Of a DNA stretch of 64,000 nt, positions 48,180-58,933 are shown in pieces. The notes beneath the pieces are model-generated. The model was not told the origin of the DNA. It searched no databases and was given only the letters and a program-made list of their open reading frames with translations. Source of the stretch: Comamonadaceae bacterium (lineage in GTDB: Bacteria > Pseudomonadota > Gammaproteobacteria > Burkholderiales > Burkholderiaceae_C); contig JAIXUG010000023.1 of NCBI GenBank assembly GCA_027484105.1, positions 1 through 64,000 on the forward strand, given 5' to 3'. The position numbers and the translations under genes are program-made. Numbering within the stretch: the first letter of the stretch is position 1; each line of letters opens with the position of its first letter.

Positions 48180-49793
48180 GTGAGCGATGTGGTGTTGACC
48201 AGGCCTTCGCCTTTGAGCACCCGGCGCGAGGATCTGCTGGCCCGTTTGGCGACCCCTCAGGTGTGGGATCTGTTGGTGGTCGGCGGGGGCGCTACCGGAC
48301 TGGGCATTGCCTTGCAGGCCGCCAGGGAGGGCCTGAAGGTGGCCCTGCTGGAGGCCCACGATTTGGCCCAAGGCACATCGTCGCGGTCGACCAAGTTGGT
48401 GCACGGAGGGGTGCGCTATTTGGCGCAAGGGCATTGGCCTTTGGTTCAAGAAGCCTTGCACGAAAGGCGTGGCTTGCTTGAGCGTGCACCCCACCTGGCC
48501 CAGCCACTGGCCTTTGTCATGCCCGCTTATCGATGGGGTGAGCAGTTGTTTTATGGGGCCGGGCTCAAACTGTACGAGTGGCTGGCCGCTTCGGCCAGTT
48601 TGGGGAAAACCCGTTTTCTGAATGCGCAGGCGACCCTCGCATCCATACCTGGTGTTCGTGCAGAAGGTTTGCGCGGCGGTGTTCAGTATTGGGACGGTCA
48701 ATTTGACGATGCGCGTCTGGCTGTGGCCTTGGCCCGAACGGCAGCCCTGGAGGGGGCGTGTGTGGTCAACCATGTGCCTGTGTTGAGCCTCCTCCATGAC
48801 AAGGGGCGCGTGGTGGGTGTGCGGGCGCAAGACGCCGAACGGGGGTTGTCGTTCGATCTCAGGGCGGCGTGCGTGATCAATGCCACAGGTGTCTGGGTAG
48901 ACCATTTGCGGGTGGCCGATGGTCTTGAGGGTGGACATGCCACGGCCCCCTTGGTGAAACCCAGCCAAGGCGTTCATTTGGTGGTGGATGCCTCGTTTTG
49001 GCCCGGTGACAAAGCCCTGCTGGTACCCAAAACCGCGGATGGACGGGTGTTGTTCGCCGTCCCCTGGCTTGGCAAGGTCATTTTGGGAACCACGGATACT
49101 GCGCGGCCTGATGCCCCCCGTGAGCCCCAGCCAGCCAGCGAAGAGGTGGACTGGATTCTGAAGGAGGCAGGACGCTATTTGCGCAAGGCGCCTGGCCGTG
49201 CAGATGTATTGAGTGCATGGGCTGGACTTCGTCCCTTGGCTCAGCCACTGGCCACGTCTTCGGCCCAGGCAGGTCAGACCCAAAAAATCAGCCGTGAGCA
49301 CCACGTTGAGGTTTCAGCCTCCGGCTTGGTCAGTGTCACCGGTGGCAAATGGACCACCTACAACGCCATGGCCGAAGATGTCATGAAACAAGCCCGAATG
49401 CATGCGGGTCTGAAGCCGCCGGTCAAAAAACCAACAAAAAGCTTTCATTTGGTCGGTGCGCCAGGGGTGGGCGCTGTGCCCAACCCGCTTTCCGGCCCGC
49501 CTGGGGCGCATTCGTATGGGGCAGAGCAAGATTGGCTCAGGGCCATGCCGGGAGGTCAGGAAGTGTTGGCGCCCGGCTTGACCGAGGCGATGGTGCGCTT
49601 TGCGGCGAGGCATGAATATGCGCGCAGTGTGGAGGATGTATTGGCTCGGCGCTCCCGCATCTTGTTTCTGGACGCGCCATTGGCCTTGAAGCTGGCGCCG
49701 AAAGTCGCGCACATCCTCCGGGAAGAATTGGCCATCGACCCGCAGTTGGGCGCTTTTGAGGCCTTGGCTCAGGCCTATGCCTGCTGCCCATAG
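48180..49793 (+). CDS. glpD: aerobic glycerol-3-phosphate dehydrogenase
   Basis: FAD-dependent membrane-associated enzyme that oxidises glycerol-3-phosphate and feeds electrons to ubiquinone. The 537-residue product has the FAD motif DLLVVGGGATGLGIAL, GTSSRSTKLVHGGVRYL and the C-terminal RHEYARSVEDVLARRSRILF, cited in part. The start is the GTG at 48180 (VSDVVLTRPS), 4 bp after glpK; the reading from 48021 lies inside glpK and is rejected. Confidence 0.95.
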   Translation: MSDVVLTRPSPLSTRREDLLARLATPQVWDLLVVGGGATGLGIALQAAREGLKVALLEAHDLAQGTSSRSTKLVHGGVRYLAQGHWPLVQEALHERRGLLERAPHLAQPLAFVMPAYRWGEQLFYGAGLKLYEWLAASASLGKTRFLNAQATLASIPGVRAEGLRGGVQYWDGQFDDARLAVALARTAALEGACVVNHVPVLSLLHDKGRVVGVRAQDAERGLSFDLRAACVINATGVWVDHLRVADGLEGGHATAPLVKPSQGVHLVVDASFWPGDKALLVPKTADGRVLFAVPWLGKVILGTTDTARPDAPREPQPASEEVDWILKEAGRYLRKAPGRADVLSAWAGLRPLAQPLATSSAQAGQTQKISREHHVEVSASGLVSVTGGKWTTYNAMAEDVMKQARMHAGLKPPVKKPTKSFHLVGAPGVGAVPNPLSGPPGAHSYGAEQDWLRAMPGGQEVLAPGLTEAMVRFAARHEYARSVEDVLARRSRILFLDAPLALKLAPKVAHILREELAIDPQLGAFEALAQAYACCP

Positions 49794-50073
49794 AGATATG
49801 GCGCCTTCAAAACGCGGGGGTGAGCCTGTGCTCCAACGCTGAAAATGGCCTGCCGTCCGGCGAATGGCACCTTGCCCGACAATTTTTTTCAAAAAATATC
49901 GCGCGCCGTGAGAATTTCAGGCATAATCGTGGGCTTCGCCTTGCAAAAGGCGTAGGTATCTGCCCAATCTGAAGCGTTGCGAGTGGTTTGCAACGTGAAT
50001 GACGGGTCCAAGACTGATTCCTGTGTGTTGGCTTCGAGCTGGCAGACAAAGAATACAAGTTGGGAACAAAGAA
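49794..50073 (+). promoter_or_regulatory. promoter and leader region of the rplN ribosomal operon
   Basis: This 280-bp gap has no gene. CATAAT at 49922-49927 is a good -10 element, though its -35 is weak. Downstream lie two hairpins: CGCCTT-GCAA-AAGGCG (49937-49952, a GNRA tetraloop) and CGTTGC-N9-GCAACG (49975-49995), then a ribosome-binding region before the rplN ATG at 50074. Such leaders often carry ribosomal-protein feedback sites; that is inference here. The A/T run at 49880-49898 may help end glpD transcription. Confidence 0.5.
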
Positions 50074-50442
50074 ATGATCCAGACAGAATCTCGGTTGGAT
50101 GTGGCCGACAACACCGGCGCCAAGTCCGTGCTGTGCATCAAGGTGCTCGGCGGGTCCAAGCGTCGCTATGCAAGTGTTGGCGACATCATCAAAGTGAGCA
50201 TCAAAGAAGCCGCCCCGCGTGGTCGCGTCAAAAAAGGCGAGATCTACAGTGCCGTGGTGGTTCGTACAGCCAAGGGCATCCGCCGTGGCGATGGCTCTCT
50301 CATCAAATTCGATGGCAACGCCGCTGTGTTGCTGAACGCCAAGTTGGAGCCCATTGGTACCCGTATCTTCGGACCGGTCACGCGCGAACTGCGGACCGAG
50401 AAGTTCATGAAGATCGTGTCCTTGGCTCCTGAAGTACTGTAA
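50074..50442 (+). CDS. rplN: 50S ribosomal protein L14
   Basis: A 122-residue product starting [19 protein letters not shown], with the L14 signature region and the end [14 protein letters not shown]. It is the first gene of this block; the usual upstream partner rpsQ and the rest of the S10 operon are not here, and glpD lies upstream instead. L14 binds 23S rRNA near the subunit interface. Confidence 0.98.
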   Translation: MIQTESRLDVADNTGAKSVLCIKVLGGSKRRYASVGDIIKVSIKEAAPRGRVKKGEIYSAVVVRTAKGIRRGDGSLIKFDGNAAVLLNAKLEPIGTRIFGPVTRELRTEKFMKIVSLAPEVL

Positions 50443-50451
50443 GGACGCGCC

Positions 50452-50772
50452 ATGAACAAGATTCGCAAAGGCGATGAGGTCATCGTCATCACCGGTCGTG
50501 ACAAGGGCAAGCGCGGCAAAGTGTCGCTGCGCGCCAGTGACTCGCACGTGTTGATCGAAGGTGTCAACATCGTCAAAAAGCACGCCAAGCCAAACCCCAT
50601 GAAGGGCACAACTGGCGGCATCATCGAAAAGGCCATGCCGATTCACCAGTCCAATGTGGCCATTTTCAATGCCGCAACAGGTAAGGCAGATCGCGTGGGC
50701 ATCAAGCTGCAGGCTGACGGAACACGCGTTCGTGTTTACAAGTCCAGTGGCGAAGAAATCAAGGTGGCATGA
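50452..50772 (+). CDS. rplX: 50S ribosomal protein L24
   Basis: A 106-residue assembly-initiator protein with the KOW motif [19 protein letters not shown]. It follows rplN by 9 bp. Its stop overlaps an ATG at 50769 in the ATGA form just before rplE. Confidence 0.98.
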   Translation: MNKIRKGDEVIVITGRDKGKRGKVSLRASDSHVLIEGVNIVKKHAKPNPMKGTTGGIIEKAMPIHQSNVAIFNAATGKADRVGIKLQADGTRVRVYKSSGEEIKVA

Positions 50773-50774
50773 CC

Positions 50775-51314
50775 ATGGCACGTTTGCAACAACTCTTCCG
50801 CGAGAAAATCGCAGCCGAATTGACGGCCAAATTTGGTTACACGTCGCCCATGCAGGTGCCTCGCATCACCAAGATCACGCTGAACATGGGTGTCTCTGAG
50901 GCGGTCGCTGACAAAAAAGTCATGGACCATGCCGTCAGCGATTTGACCAAAATTGCCGGTCAAAAACCCGTTGTGACCAAAGCCAAGAAGGCGATCGCCG
51001 GTTTCAAGATCCGTGAGCAGCAGCCCATCGGTTGCATGGTCACCTTGCGTGGCGTGCAGATGTATGAATTCCTGGACCGTTTCGTCACCGTGGCCTTGCC
51101 CCGCGTGCGTGACTTCCGTGGTATTTCTGGTCGTGCCTTCGATGGCCGCGGCAACTACAACATCGGCGTCAAAGAGCAGATCATTTTCCCTGAGATTGAG
51201 TACGACAAGGTCGACGCCTTGCGTGGTCTCAACATCAGCATCACCACCACGGCCAAGTCTGACGAAGAGTGCAAAGCACTCTTGGCAGCTTTCCGCTTCC
51301 CCTTCAAGAACTGA
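50775..51314 (+). CDS. rplE: 50S ribosomal protein L5
   Basis: A 179-residue 5S-rRNA-binding protein, the same length as in E. coli when started at the ATG at 50775 (MARLQQLF). An ATG two codons earlier (50769) overlaps the rplX stop and may be used. Motifs include [10 protein letters not shown] and the [18 protein letters not shown] segment. Confidence 0.98.
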   Translation: MARLQQLFREKIAAELTAKFGYTSPMQVPRITKITLNMGVSEAVADKKVMDHAVSDLTKIAGQKPVVTKAKKAIAGFKIREQQPIGCMVTLRGVQMYEFLDRFVTVALPRVRDFRGISGRAFDGRGNYNIGVKEQIIFPEIEYDKVDALRGLNISITTTAKSDEECKALLAAFRFPFKN

Positions 51315-51322
51315 GGTGTCAC

Positions 51323-51628
51323 GTGGCTAAAGTAGCTTTGATCGAGCGTGAGCTCAAGCGTGAAAAACTGGCAGCTAAATTCGCGAAAAAGTACGCCGAA
51401 TTGAAAGCCATCGCCAACGATGCCAAGCGCAGCGATGAAGAGCGTGCAGCTGCCCGTCTGGGTCTGCAAAAACTCCCTCGCAACGCCAACCCGACCCGTC
51501 AACGCAACCGCTGTGAAATCACCGGTCGCCCACGCGGTACGTTCCGTCAATTTGGTCTGGGCCGCGCCAAGATCCGTGAGTTGGCCTTTGCTGGCCACAT
51601 TCCGGGCGTGACCAAGGCCAGCTGGTAA
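51323..51628 (+). CDS. rpsN: 30S ribosomal protein S14
   Basis: A 101-residue product, the E. coli length, started at the GTG at 51323 ([11 protein letters not shown]) behind a GAGGTG box. It is the zinc-free long form: the C-terminal [19 protein letters not shown] lacks the paired CxxC motifs of the short zinc form. Confidence 0.97.
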   Translation: MAKVALIERELKREKLAAKFAKKYAELKAIANDAKRSDEERAAARLGLQKLPRNANPTRQRNRCEITGRPRGTFRQFGLGRAKIRELAFAGHIPGVTKASW

Positions 51629-51645
51629 TCGGCAGGAGATAAAAC

Positions 51646-52041
51646 ATGAGCATGAGTGATCCTATTGCCGATCTGTTGACCCGCATCCGCAACGCACAAA
51701 TGGTGTCAAAAGCCAATGTGATGGTCCCCTCTTCCAAAGTGAAGGTGGCCATCGTTCAAGTGCTCAAGGATGAGGGCTACATCGATGGCTTTCAAGTCAA
51801 AACCGAAGATGGCAAGGCCACCCTCGAAATCGCCCTGAAGTACTACGCCGGTCGCCCCGTGATTGAGCGCATTGAGCGCGTGAGCCGTCCTGGTTTGCGC
51901 GTGTACAAAGGCCGTGATGCTATTCCTCAAGTCCAAAACGGCTTGGGCGTGGCCATCGTCACCACACCGCAAGGTGTGATGACCGATCGCAAAGCGCGTG
52001 CTGTCGGTGTCGGCGGCGAAGTGCTGTGCTACGTCGCTTAA
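51646..52041 (+). CDS. rpsH: 30S ribosomal protein S8
   Basis: A 131-residue protein beginning [18 protein letters not shown] and ending GGEVLCYVA, the S8 signature. In E. coli, S8 is the translational repressor of this operon by binding near rplE; whether the site is kept here was not checked. Confidence 0.98.
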   Translation: MSMSDPIADLLTRIRNAQMVSKANVMVPSSKVKVAIVQVLKDEGYIDGFQVKTEDGKATLEIALKYYAGRPVIERIERVSRPGLRVYKGRDAIPQVQNGLGVAIVTTPQGVMTDRKARAVGVGGEVLCYVA

Positions 52042-52054
52042 AGGGAGAAAAAGA

Positions 52055-52588
52055 ATGTCCCGCGTAGGAAAAATGCCTGTGACCATCCCCGCTGGTGTGG
52101 ATGTGTCCATCAAACAAGATCAAATCAGCGTGAAGGGTGCAGGTGGTCAACTGTCCATCGCCTCCAACCTGCTGGTGAATGTGAGCAACGAAGGCGGCAA
52201 GCTGAGCTTTGCTCCGGCGAACGATTCACGTGAAGCCAATGCCATGAGTGGCACCATGCGTCAGCTGGTGAACAACATGGTCAACGGCGTCACCAAGGGC
52301 TTTGAGAAGAAATTGAGCCTGATTGGTGTGGGTTACAAGGCGGCTGCCTCGGGCGCCAAGTTGAACCTGGCAGTCGGTTATTCACACCCCGTCAACATCG
52401 ACATGCCTGCGGGCATCACGGTGGCTACCCCCAGCGCGACTGAAATCGTGATCAAGGGTGCTGACCGTCAACGTGTTGGCCAAATTGCCGCTGAGATTCG
52501 TGCTGTTCGCCCCCCAGAGCCCTACAAGGGCAAGGGCATCCGTTATTCGGATGAGAAGATCACGATCAAAGAGACCAAGAAGAAATAA
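52055..52588 (+). CDS. rplF: 50S ribosomal protein L6
   Basis: A 177-residue protein with the two L6 repeats, starting [17 protein letters not shown] and ending in the [14 protein letters not shown] signature. The start at 52055 follows a GGGAG box. Confidence 0.98.
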   Translation: MSRVGKMPVTIPAGVDVSIKQDQISVKGAGGQLSIASNLLVNVSNEGGKLSFAPANDSREANAMSGTMRQLVNNMVNGVTKGFEKKLSLIGVGYKAAASGAKLNLAVGYSHPVNIDMPAGITVATPSATEIVIKGADRQRVGQIAAEIRAVRPPEPYKGKGIRYSDEKITIKETKKK

Positions 52589-52599
52589 GGAGCTGCATC

Positions 52600-52965
52600 A
52601 TGATGACCAAGAAAGAGCAGCGTCTGCGTCGTGCACGTCAAACACGCATCCGCATTGCACAGCAAGGCGTGGCCCGTTTGACCGTGAACCGCACCAACTT
52701 GCACATTTACGCCAGCGTGATTTCTGGCTGTGGCACCAAGGTGTTGGCCAGTGCTTCCACTGCCGAAGCCGAAGTGCGTACCGCTTTGGGTGCAGCCGGC
52801 AAAGGTGGCAATGCTGCCGCCGCTGCCGTGATTGGCAAGCGCATTGCTGAAAAGGCAAAAGCTGCTGGCGTTGAGAAGGTCGCCTTCGACCGCGCAGGTT
52901 TCGCTTACCACGGTCGTGTCAAGGCTTTGGCCGAAGCAGCCCGTGAAGCAGGTCTGCAGTTCTAA
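52600..52965 (+). CDS. rplR: 50S ribosomal protein L18
   Basis: A 121-residue 5S-rRNA-binding protein with a basic N-terminus ([16 protein letters not shown]) and the end [20 protein letters not shown]. Two ATGs in tandem (52600, 52603) could each be the start. Confidence 0.98.
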   Translation: MMTKKEQRLRRARQTRIRIAQQGVARLTVNRTNLHIYASVISGCGTKVLASASTAEAEVRTALGAAGKGGNAAAAAVIGKRIAEKAKAAGVEKVAFDRAGFAYHGRVKALAEAAREAGLQF

Positions 52966-52982
52966 ACGGATCGGAGATACAA

Positions 52983-53501
52983 ATGGCTAAATTTACAGCA
53001 AAACCACAGAGTGACGGCCCAGAAGACGGTCTGCGCGAAAAGATGATCGCGGTCAACCGCGTGACCAAAGTGGTCAAGGGCGGTCGTATCCTCGGTTTCG
53101 CAGCGCTGACAGTGGTGGGCGATGGCGACGGCAAAGTCGGCATGGGCAAAGGCAAATCCAAAGAAGTGCCTGCTGCTGTGCAAAAGGCGATGGAAGAAGC
53201 CCGCCGCAACTTGTCCAAAGTGCATTTGAAGAACGGCACCATTCACCATGCGGTCAACGGTCACCACGGCGCAGCCCGCGTCATGATGGCGCCAGCCCCC
53301 AAGGGTACCGGCATCATCGCGGGTGGTCCTATGCGTGCTGTGTTCGAGGTGGTGGGCATCACCGACATCGTGGCCAAGAGTCACGGTTCGTCCAACCCCT
53401 ACAACATGGTTCGTGCCACGCTGGACGCATTGTCCAATTGCACAACAGCCTCCAACGTCGCCGCCAAGCGTGGCAAGTCGGTTGAAGAGCTGTTCGGCTG
53501 A
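52983..53501 (+). CDS. rpsE: 30S ribosomal protein S5
   Basis: A 172-residue protein with the S5 double-stranded-RNA-binding region [18 protein letters not shown] and [19 protein letters not shown]5 guards decoding accuracy. Confidence 0.98.
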   Translation: MAKFTAKPQSDGPEDGLREKMIAVNRVTKVVKGGRILGFAALTVVGDGDGKVGMGKGKSKEVPAAVQKAMEEARRNLSKVHLKNGTIHHAVNGHHGAARVMMAPAPKGTGIIAGGPMRAVFEVVGITDIVAKSHGSSNPYNMVRATLDALSNCTTASNVAAKRGKSVEELFG

Positions 53502-53515
53502 ACTGGAGATCGAAC

Positions 53516-53698
53516 ATGACGACACAAGCTACCGTGAAAGTCCAATTGGTGCGCAGCCCCATTGGCACCAAAGTTTCGCACCGTGCCACCGTCCGTGGCT
53601 TGGGTTTGCGCAAGCTGAACTCTGTGAGCGAGTTGCAAGACACGCCCGCAGTGCGCGGCATGATCAACAAGATCAGTTACCTGGTCAAAGTTCTCTAA
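53516..53698 (+). CDS. rpmD: 50S ribosomal protein L30
   Basis: A 60-residue protein with the typical core [20 protein letters not shown] and [17 protein letters not shown]. It lies between rpsE and rplO as in the standard order. Confidence 0.96.
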   Translation: MTTQATVKVQLVRSPIGTKVSHRATVRGLGLRKLNSVSELQDTPAVRGMINKISYLVKVL

Positions 53699-53708
53699 GA
53701 GGCCCATG

Positions 53709-54140
53709 ATGGAACTCAACAGCATCAAGCCCGCAGAAGGCTCCAAGCACGCAGCACGCCGTGTGGGCCGTGGCATCGGTTCGGGTCTGGGTAAAACAGC
53801 CGGCCGTGGTCACAAAGGTCAAAAATCACGTTCGGGCGGCTACCACAAAGTGGGTTTCGAAGGCGGTCAAATGCCTTTGCAGCGTCGCTTGCCCAAGCGC
53901 GGTTTCAAATCACAGTCTTTGAAATACAACGCTGAAATCACACTGACCACTTTGGCTCGTCTTGACATGGCTGAAGTCGATGTCTTGACTCTGAAGCAAG
54001 CGGGTCTCGTGAGCCAAATGGCCAAAGTGGTGAAAGTCATCCACACGGGTGAACTGACCAAAGCGGTCAAGTTGACTGGCATTGGTGCAACAGCAGGTGC
54101 CAAGGCTGCCATTGAGGCGGCTGGTGGTTCGGTGGCCTGA
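53709..54140 (+). CDS. rplO: 50S ribosomal protein L15
   Basis: A 143-residue protein: the Gly/Arg-rich start [21 protein letters not shown] and [15 protein letters not shown] are the L15 hallmarks. The ATG at 53706 directly before is an alternative start. Confidence 0.97.
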   Translation: MELNSIKPAEGSKHAARRVGRGIGSGLGKTAGRGHKGQKSRSGGYHKVGFEGGQMPLQRRLPKRGFKSQSLKYNAEITLTTLARLDMAEVDVLTLKQAGLVSQMAKVVKVIHTGELTKAVKLTGIGATAGAKAAIEAAGGSVA

Positions 54141-54162
54141 TCCTTGTTGAACGAGATTTACT

Positions 54163-55482
54163 GTGGCAACCATCGCTAATCAGACATCCAAAGCAAGCAA
54201 GTTCGGCGATTTGCGTCGCCGCCTTGTTTTCTTGCTGTTGGCGCTGGTGGTCTACCGGATTGGTGCACACATCCCTGTGCCTGGCATTGACCCTGACCAA
54301 CTCAAGCAGTTGTTCAACGGTCAGCAAGGCGGGATCCTGAGTCTTTTCAATATGTTCTCCGGTGGCGCCTTGTCGCGCTTCACGGTGTTTGCTCTGGGCA
54401 TCATGCCGTACATCTCTGCATCGATCGTGATGCAGTTGATGACCTACGTGGTGCCGATGTTCGAGCAGATGAAAAAAGAAGGCGAAGCCGGGCGTCGGAA
54501 AATCACCCAGTACACCCGCTTTGGTGCTTTGGGTTTGGCCATTTTCCAGTCATTTGGCATTGCCGTTGCGTTGGAAGCTTCGGCTGGCTTGGTGATCAAC
54601 CCTGGGATGGGTTTCCGGATGACTGCTGTGGTCAGTTTGACCGCTGGCGCGATGTTCCTGATGTGGCTCGGTGAGCAAATCACGGAACGCGGTTTGGGCA
54701 ACGGTATCTCGATCTTGATCTTTGCCGGTATTGCTGCTGGATTGCCCAGCGCGATGGGGGGCCTGTTTGAATTGGTCCGCACCGGTGCGATGAACCCCTT
54801 GATCTCTTTGTTGATCGTTGTCGTGGTGGGTCTGGTTACTTATTTTGTGGTTTTTGTCGAGAGAGGGCAACGCAAAATCTTGGTGAACTATGCCCGTCGA
54901 CAAGTGGGCAACAAGGTTTACGGTGGTCAATCTTCACACTTGCCGCTCAAGTTGAACATGGCCGGTGTGATTCCCCCAATTTTTGCGTCGTCGATCATCT
55001 TGCTGCCAGCCACTTTGATTGGTTGGTTCAGCTCGGGTTCGTCTGAAAGCGTTGTGGTTCGGTTTTTCAAGGATGTTGCGAATGCGCTGGCCCCGGGGCA
55101 GCCTGTTTACGTGATGTTCTATGCAGCGGCCATCATTTTCTTCTGCTTTTTCTACACAGCTTTGGTCTTCAACAGCCGTGAAACAGCAGACAACTTGAAG
55201 AAAAGTGGTGCATTCATTCCGGGTATTCGCCCAGGTGATCAGACCGCCAAGCACATCGACAAGATTTTGTTGCGGTTGACAGCAGTGGGTGCCGCTTACA
55301 TCACATTTGTGTGTTTGCTGCCTGAATTTTTGATTCTGAAATACAATGTTCCGTTTTATTTTGGCGGCACCTCTTTGTTGATCATCGTGGTTGTGACCAT
55401 GGATTTCATGGCCCAAGTACAAAACTACATGATGTCTCAACAGTACGATTCGCTTCTTAAGAAAGCAAGTTTCAAGTCTTGA
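54163..55482 (+). CDS. secY: preprotein translocase subunit SecY
   Basis: Channel-forming membrane protein of the Sec system, 439 residues with ten predicted helices. Seen are the start [24 protein letters not shown], the plug/helix-2 region [23 protein letters not shown], cited in part, and the cytosolic loop [12 protein letters not shown] stretch ([16 protein letters not shown]). The start is the GTG at 54163. The next gene is rpmJ, 107 bp on; infA, often placed here, is absent. Confidence 0.98.
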   Translation: MATIANQTSKASKFGDLRRRLVFLLLALVVYRIGAHIPVPGIDPDQLKQLFNGQQGGILSLFNMFSGGALSRFTVFALGIMPYISASIVMQLMTYVVPMFEQMKKEGEAGRRKITQYTRFGALGLAIFQSFGIAVALEASAGLVINPGMGFRMTAVVSLTAGAMFLMWLGEQITERGLGNGISILIFAGIAAGLPSAMGGLFELVRTGAMNPLISLLIVVVVGLVTYFVVFVERGQRKILVNYARRQVGNKVYGGQSSHLPLKLNMAGVIPPIFASSIILLPATLIGWFSSGSSESVVVRFFKDVANALAPGQPVYVMFYAAAIIFFCFFYTALVFNSRETADNLKKSGAFIPGIRPGDQTAKHIDKILLRLTAVGAAYITFVCLLPEFLILKYNVPFYFGGTSLLIIVVVTMDFMAQVQNYMMSQQYDSLLKKASFKS

Positions 55483-55589
55483 TGGCATGAAATCGAGTCG
55501 CCAAATGCTCCTTGTGCTGCGCCAGCATAAGGCCCCAGTTTGAACCCGATCTGAATAGACTGGGTGTTGATAAGTTTTAGGAGAGAACC

Positions 55590-55703
55590 ATGAGAGTTTC
55601 TGCTTCGGTGAAAAAAATTTGCCGTAACTGCAAGGTCATTCGCCGTAAAGGCGTTGTTCGTGTGATCTGTACCGATCCACGTCACAAGCAGCGTCAAGGC
55701 TGA
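55590..55703 (+). CDS. rpmJ: 50S ribosomal protein L36
   Basis: A 37-residue protein, [20 protein letters not shown] onward, ending RHKQRQG. The cysteines and histidine (C-x2-C-x12-C-x4-H) are the zinc-binding set, so it is the C+ form. A GGAGAG box precedes the ATG at 55590. It was missed by length-limited ORF calling. Confidence 0.97.
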   Translation: MRVSASVKKICRNCKVIRRKGVVRVICTDPRHKQRQG

Positions 55704-55727
55704 TTGAATAAGTTTTAGAGGACGAAA

Positions 55728-56093
55728 ATGGCACGTATCGCTGGCATCAACATTCCGCCGCACAAACATGCTGAGATTGGCTTGACAGCCATTTTCGGTA
55801 TTGGTCGCACCCGCGCTCGACAGATTTGCGAAGCTTCCGGCATCGCATATTCCAAGAAGATCAAGGATCTGACCGACGGTGACCTGGAAAAAATTCGCGA
55901 CCAGATCGCTTTGTTCACCATTGAAGGTGACCTGCGTCGTGAGACCACCATGAACATCAAGCGTTTGATGGACATTGGTTGCTACCGTGGTTTCCGCCAT
56001 CGTCGTGGCTTGCCCATGCGTGGCCAGCGCACGCGTACCAATGCACGCACTCGCAAGGGGCCTCGTAAAGGTGCCGCGGCGCTGAAGAAATAA
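55728..56093 (+). CDS. rpsM: 30S ribosomal protein S13
   Basis: A 121-residue protein: [20 protein letters not shown] start, helix-two-turn-helix core [16 protein letters not shown] and the basic tail [19 protein letters not shown]. Confidence 0.98.
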   Translation: MARIAGINIPPHKHAEIGLTAIFGIGRTRARQICEASGIAYSKKIKDLTDGDLEKIRDQIALFTIEGDLRRETTMNIKRLMDIGCYRGFRHRRGLPMRGQRTRTNARTRKGPRKGAAALKK

Positions 56094-56112
56094 GCAGGAC
56101 TGAGAGATCACC

Positions 56113-56517
56113 ATGGCAAAAGCACAATCCAACAGCGCCGCACAACGTGTCCGCAAAAAAGTCCGCAAAAACATTGCGGATGGCATAGCACACGTGCACG
56201 CATCGTTCAACAACACCATCATCACGATCACCGATCGCCAAGGCAATGCTTTGTCATGGGCTTCTTCAGGTGGTCAAGGCTTCAAGGGTTCACGCAAGTC
56301 AACACCGTTTGCGGCCCAGGTTGCTTCTGAGGTGGCAGGTCGCGCCGCACAAGAACAAGGCATCAAAAACCTGGACGTCGAAATCAAGGGCCCAGGCCCT
56401 GGTCGCGAGTCTTCTGTGCGTGCTTTGGGTGCCTTGGGCATTCGCATTACATCGATTGCCGATGTGACACCTGTTCCTCACAACGGTTGCCGCCCTCAAA
56501 AGCGTCGTCGTATCTAA
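56113..56517 (+). CDS. rpsK: 30S ribosomal protein S11
   Basis: A 134-residue protein with the signature region [19 protein letters not shown] and the end [15 protein letters not shown]. Confidence 0.98.
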   Translation: MAKAQSNSAAQRVRKKVRKNIADGIAHVHASFNNTIITITDRQGNALSWASSGGQGFKGSRKSTPFAAQVASEVAGRAAQEQGIKNLDVEIKGPGPGRESSVRALGALGIRITSIADVTPVPHNGCRPQKRRRI

Positions 56518-56535
56518 TTTCAAACCAAGCCCACC

Positions 56536-56582
56536 GCCAGGCCATGCTTGCATAGCCTGGCTCCCGCATTTCAAGAATGCGG
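56536..56582 (+). promoter_or_regulatory. two hairpins between rpsK and rpsD
   Basis: GCCAGGC-N12-GCCTGGC (56536-56561) and CCGCATT-TCAAG-AATGCGG (56564-56582) follow each other in the 87-bp rpsK-rpsD gap, ending 22 bases before the rpsD start. They could be an attenuator or the S4 autoregulatory site of this strain's alpha-type operon. The E. coli S4 site is a pseudoknot further upstream, so equivalence is not shown. Confidence 0.45.
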
Positions 56583-56604
56583 TAGTTGTTAAAAGGAAAA
56601 TCAA

Positions 56605-57228
56605 GTGGCACGCTACCTCGGCCCCAAGGCCAAACTCTCCCGCCGTGAAGGCACCGACTTGTTCCTCAAGAGCGCCCGTCGCTCTATTGCAGACAAGTCC
56701 AAATTTGACACCAAGCCCGGTCAGCACGGCCGCACATCGGGTCAGCGCACTTCCGATTACGGTCTGCAATTGCGTGAAAAACAAAAAGTCAAACGCATGT
56801 ACGGCGTGCTGGAGAAGCAATTCCGCCGTTACTTTGCAGAAGCAGATCGCCGTAAGGGCAATACAGGCTCCAACCTGTTGGCATTGCTCGAGTGCCGTCT
56901 GGACAACGTGGTGTACCGCATGGGTTTCGGCTCCACACGTGCTGAAGCACGTCAAATGGTTTCGCACAAAGCCATCACGGTCAATGGTCTGTCGGTGAAC
57001 ATTCCTTCTTACCTGGTGAAAGCCGGTGACGTGATCGCTGTCCGTGAGAAATCCAAAAAGCAAAATCGCGTGGTTGAAGCCCTCCAGTTGGCAGCCCAAG
57101 TGGGTATGCCAGCCTGGGTCGAAGTCAATGCTGACAAGGCAGAAGGTACCTTCAAGAAGGTGCCAGACCGTGACGAATTTGGTGCTGACATCAACGAATC
57201 GTTGATCGTCGAACTGTATTCACGTTAA
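56605..57228 (+). CDS. rpsD: 30S ribosomal protein S4
   Basis: A 207-residue primary 16S rRNA binder, started at the GTG at 56605 behind AAAGGAAA. It shows [19 protein letters not shown], the S4 domain [25 protein letters not shown] (cited in part) and an ending ELYSR. S4 usually represses its own operon. Confidence 0.98.
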   Translation: MARYLGPKAKLSRREGTDLFLKSARRSIADKSKFDTKPGQHGRTSGQRTSDYGLQLREKQKVKRMYGVLEKQFRRYFAEADRRKGNTGSNLLALLECRLDNVVYRMGFGSTRAEARQMVSHKAITVNGLSVNIPSYLVKAGDVIAVREKSKKQNRVVEALQLAAQVGMPAWVEVNADKAEGTFKKVPDRDEFGADINESLIVELYSR

Positions 57229-57325
57229 TTCGCTGTTTTGATCGTTCCCGTTGCATGGCATGTGCGGCGGGCGCTTCATCAGCCTTACCGGTGTAACGAA
57301 CCGGGGGTATTGAGAGGAAGTCTGA

Positions 57326-58318
57326 ATGCAAACAAATTTGTTGAAACCCAAAGCGATCCAAGTCGAGCAATTGGCCCTGAACCGTGCCAAAGTCACGTTG
57401 GAACCTTTCGAGCGTGGCTACGGTCACACACTCGGCAACGCCCTGCGTCGCGTTTTGTTGTCTTCCATGGTGGGTTATTCCGCTACGGAAGTCACCATTG
57501 CCGGTGTGGTGCACGAGTACTCTTCCATTGATGGCGTTCAACAAGACGTCGTCAACATTTTGCTCAACCTCAAAGGCGTGGTCTTCAAGTTGCACAACCG
57601 CGATGAAGTCACCTTGAGCTTGCGCAAAGATGGTGAAGGTGCAGTCACAGCCGCTGACATCCAAACACCCCATGATGTAGAGATCATCAACCCTGACCAT
57701 GTCATTGCCAACTTGTCACAAGGCGGCAAACTCGACATGCAAATCAAGGTCGAAAAGGGCCGTGGTTATGTGCCAGGCAGCATGCGCCGTTATGCGGACG
57801 AGCCCACCAAAGCGCTTGGCCGCATTGTTCTGGACGCTTCTTTCTCGCCCGTCAAACGTGTCAGCTACACCGTTGAGAGCGCACGAGTTGAGCAGCGTAC
57901 CGACCTCGACAAACTGGTCATTGAAATCGAAACCAATGGTGCGATTTCCGCAGAAGACGCTGTGCGTGCCTCGTCCAAAATTCTGGTCGAACAATTGGCG
58001 GTCTTCGCACAATTGGAAGGCAATGAATTGTCCGCCTTTGACGCCCCTGCGGTGCGTGGTGGTGCAGGCAGCTTTGACCCCATTTTGCTTCGCCCAGTGG
58101 ACGAACTCGAACTCACGGTTCGTTCGGCCAACTGCTTGAAGGCTGAAAACATTTACTACATTGGTGATTTGATTCAGCGCACTGAAAACGAGTTGCTCAA
58201 GACCCCTAACTTGGGTCGCAAGTCACTCAATGAAATCAAAGAAGTTCTGGCTTCGCGCGGTCTGACTTTGGGCATGAAGCTCGAAGCCTGGCCTCCCGCA
58301 GGTTTGGAAAAGCGTTAA
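57326..58318 (+). CDS. rpoA: DNA-directed RNA polymerase alpha subunit
   Basis: A 330-residue subunit. The N-terminal assembly domain has [19 protein letters not shown]; the C-terminal domain (about 250-330), which contacts UP elements and activators, has [23 protein letters not shown] sequence ([18 protein letters not shown]) and [19 protein letters not shown]. It lies 97 bp after rpsD. Confidence 0.98.
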   Translation: MQTNLLKPKAIQVEQLALNRAKVTLEPFERGYGHTLGNALRRVLLSSMVGYSATEVTIAGVVHEYSSIDGVQQDVVNILLNLKGVVFKLHNRDEVTLSLRKDGEGAVTAADIQTPHDVEIINPDHVIANLSQGGKLDMQIKVEKGRGYVPGSMRRYADEPTKALGRIVLDASFSPVKRVSYTVESARVEQRTDLDKLVIEIETNGAISAEDAVRASSKILVEQLAVFAQLEGNELSAFDAPAVRGGAGSFDPILLRPVDELELTVRSANCLKAENIYYIGDLIQRTENELLKTPNLGRKSLNEIKEVLASRGLTLGMKLEAWPPAGLEKR

Positions 58319-58399
58319 TTCGAAATTCCCGGAATTCACCGGGTTGTGCACGGGCAGTACCTGATACGGCTGCCTGTTTAATAAAGAAAGGTAAGCACC

Positions 58400-58786
58400 A
58401 TGCGTCACGGACACGGACTCCGCAAATTGAACCGCACCAGCGAGCACCGCCTCGCGATGTTGCGCAACATGATGAACTCGTTGATTGAACACGAAGTCAT
58501 CAAGACCACACTCCCCAAAGCCAAAGAGCTGCGTCGTGTCATCGAGCCGATGATTACTTTGGCCAAAGAAGACAATTTGTCGAACAAGCGTCTGGCCTTC
58601 AACCGCCTGCGTGACCGCGACAGCGTTGTCAAATTGTTTGCCGATTTGGGCCCACGTTTTGCCAAGCGTCCTGGCGGTTACACACGCATCCTCAAGATGG
58701 GTTACCGCGTGGGTGACAATGCCCCAATGGCATTGGTTGAATTGGTCGATCGAGCCGATTCTTCCCCTGAGCAAGCGGCTGAGTAA
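58400..58786 (+). CDS. rplQ: 50S ribosomal protein L17
   Basis: A 128-residue protein starting [20 protein letters not shown] and with [20 protein letters not shown], the L17 core. It closes the protein-coding part of the operon; a tRNA gene follows after 18 bp. Confidence 0.98.
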   Translation: MRHGHGLRKLNRTSEHRLAMLRNMMNSLIEHEVIKTTLPKAKELRRVIEPMITLAKEDNLSNKRLAFNRLRDRDSVVKLFADLGPRFAKRPGGYTRILKMGYRVGDNAPMALVELVDRADSSPEQAAE

Positions 58787-58804
58787 GGTATAATTCACCG
58801 ATAC

Positions 58805-58881
<77 letters not shown>

Positions 58882-58903
58882 AAAAGTTCAGCTTCAGCTA
58901 ACT

Positions 58904-58933
58904 TAAAAAAAGCCCTCAAATGAGGGCTTTTTT
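58904..58933. terminator. bidirectional intrinsic terminator
   Basis: AGCCCTCA / TGAGGGCT stem flanked by an A-run on the left and a T-run on the right, so it is Rho-independent in both directions. It ends the ribosomal operon and tRNA on the plus strand and the lptD-surA-rsmA operon on the minus strand; the last rsmA codons touch it. Confidence 0.93.
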
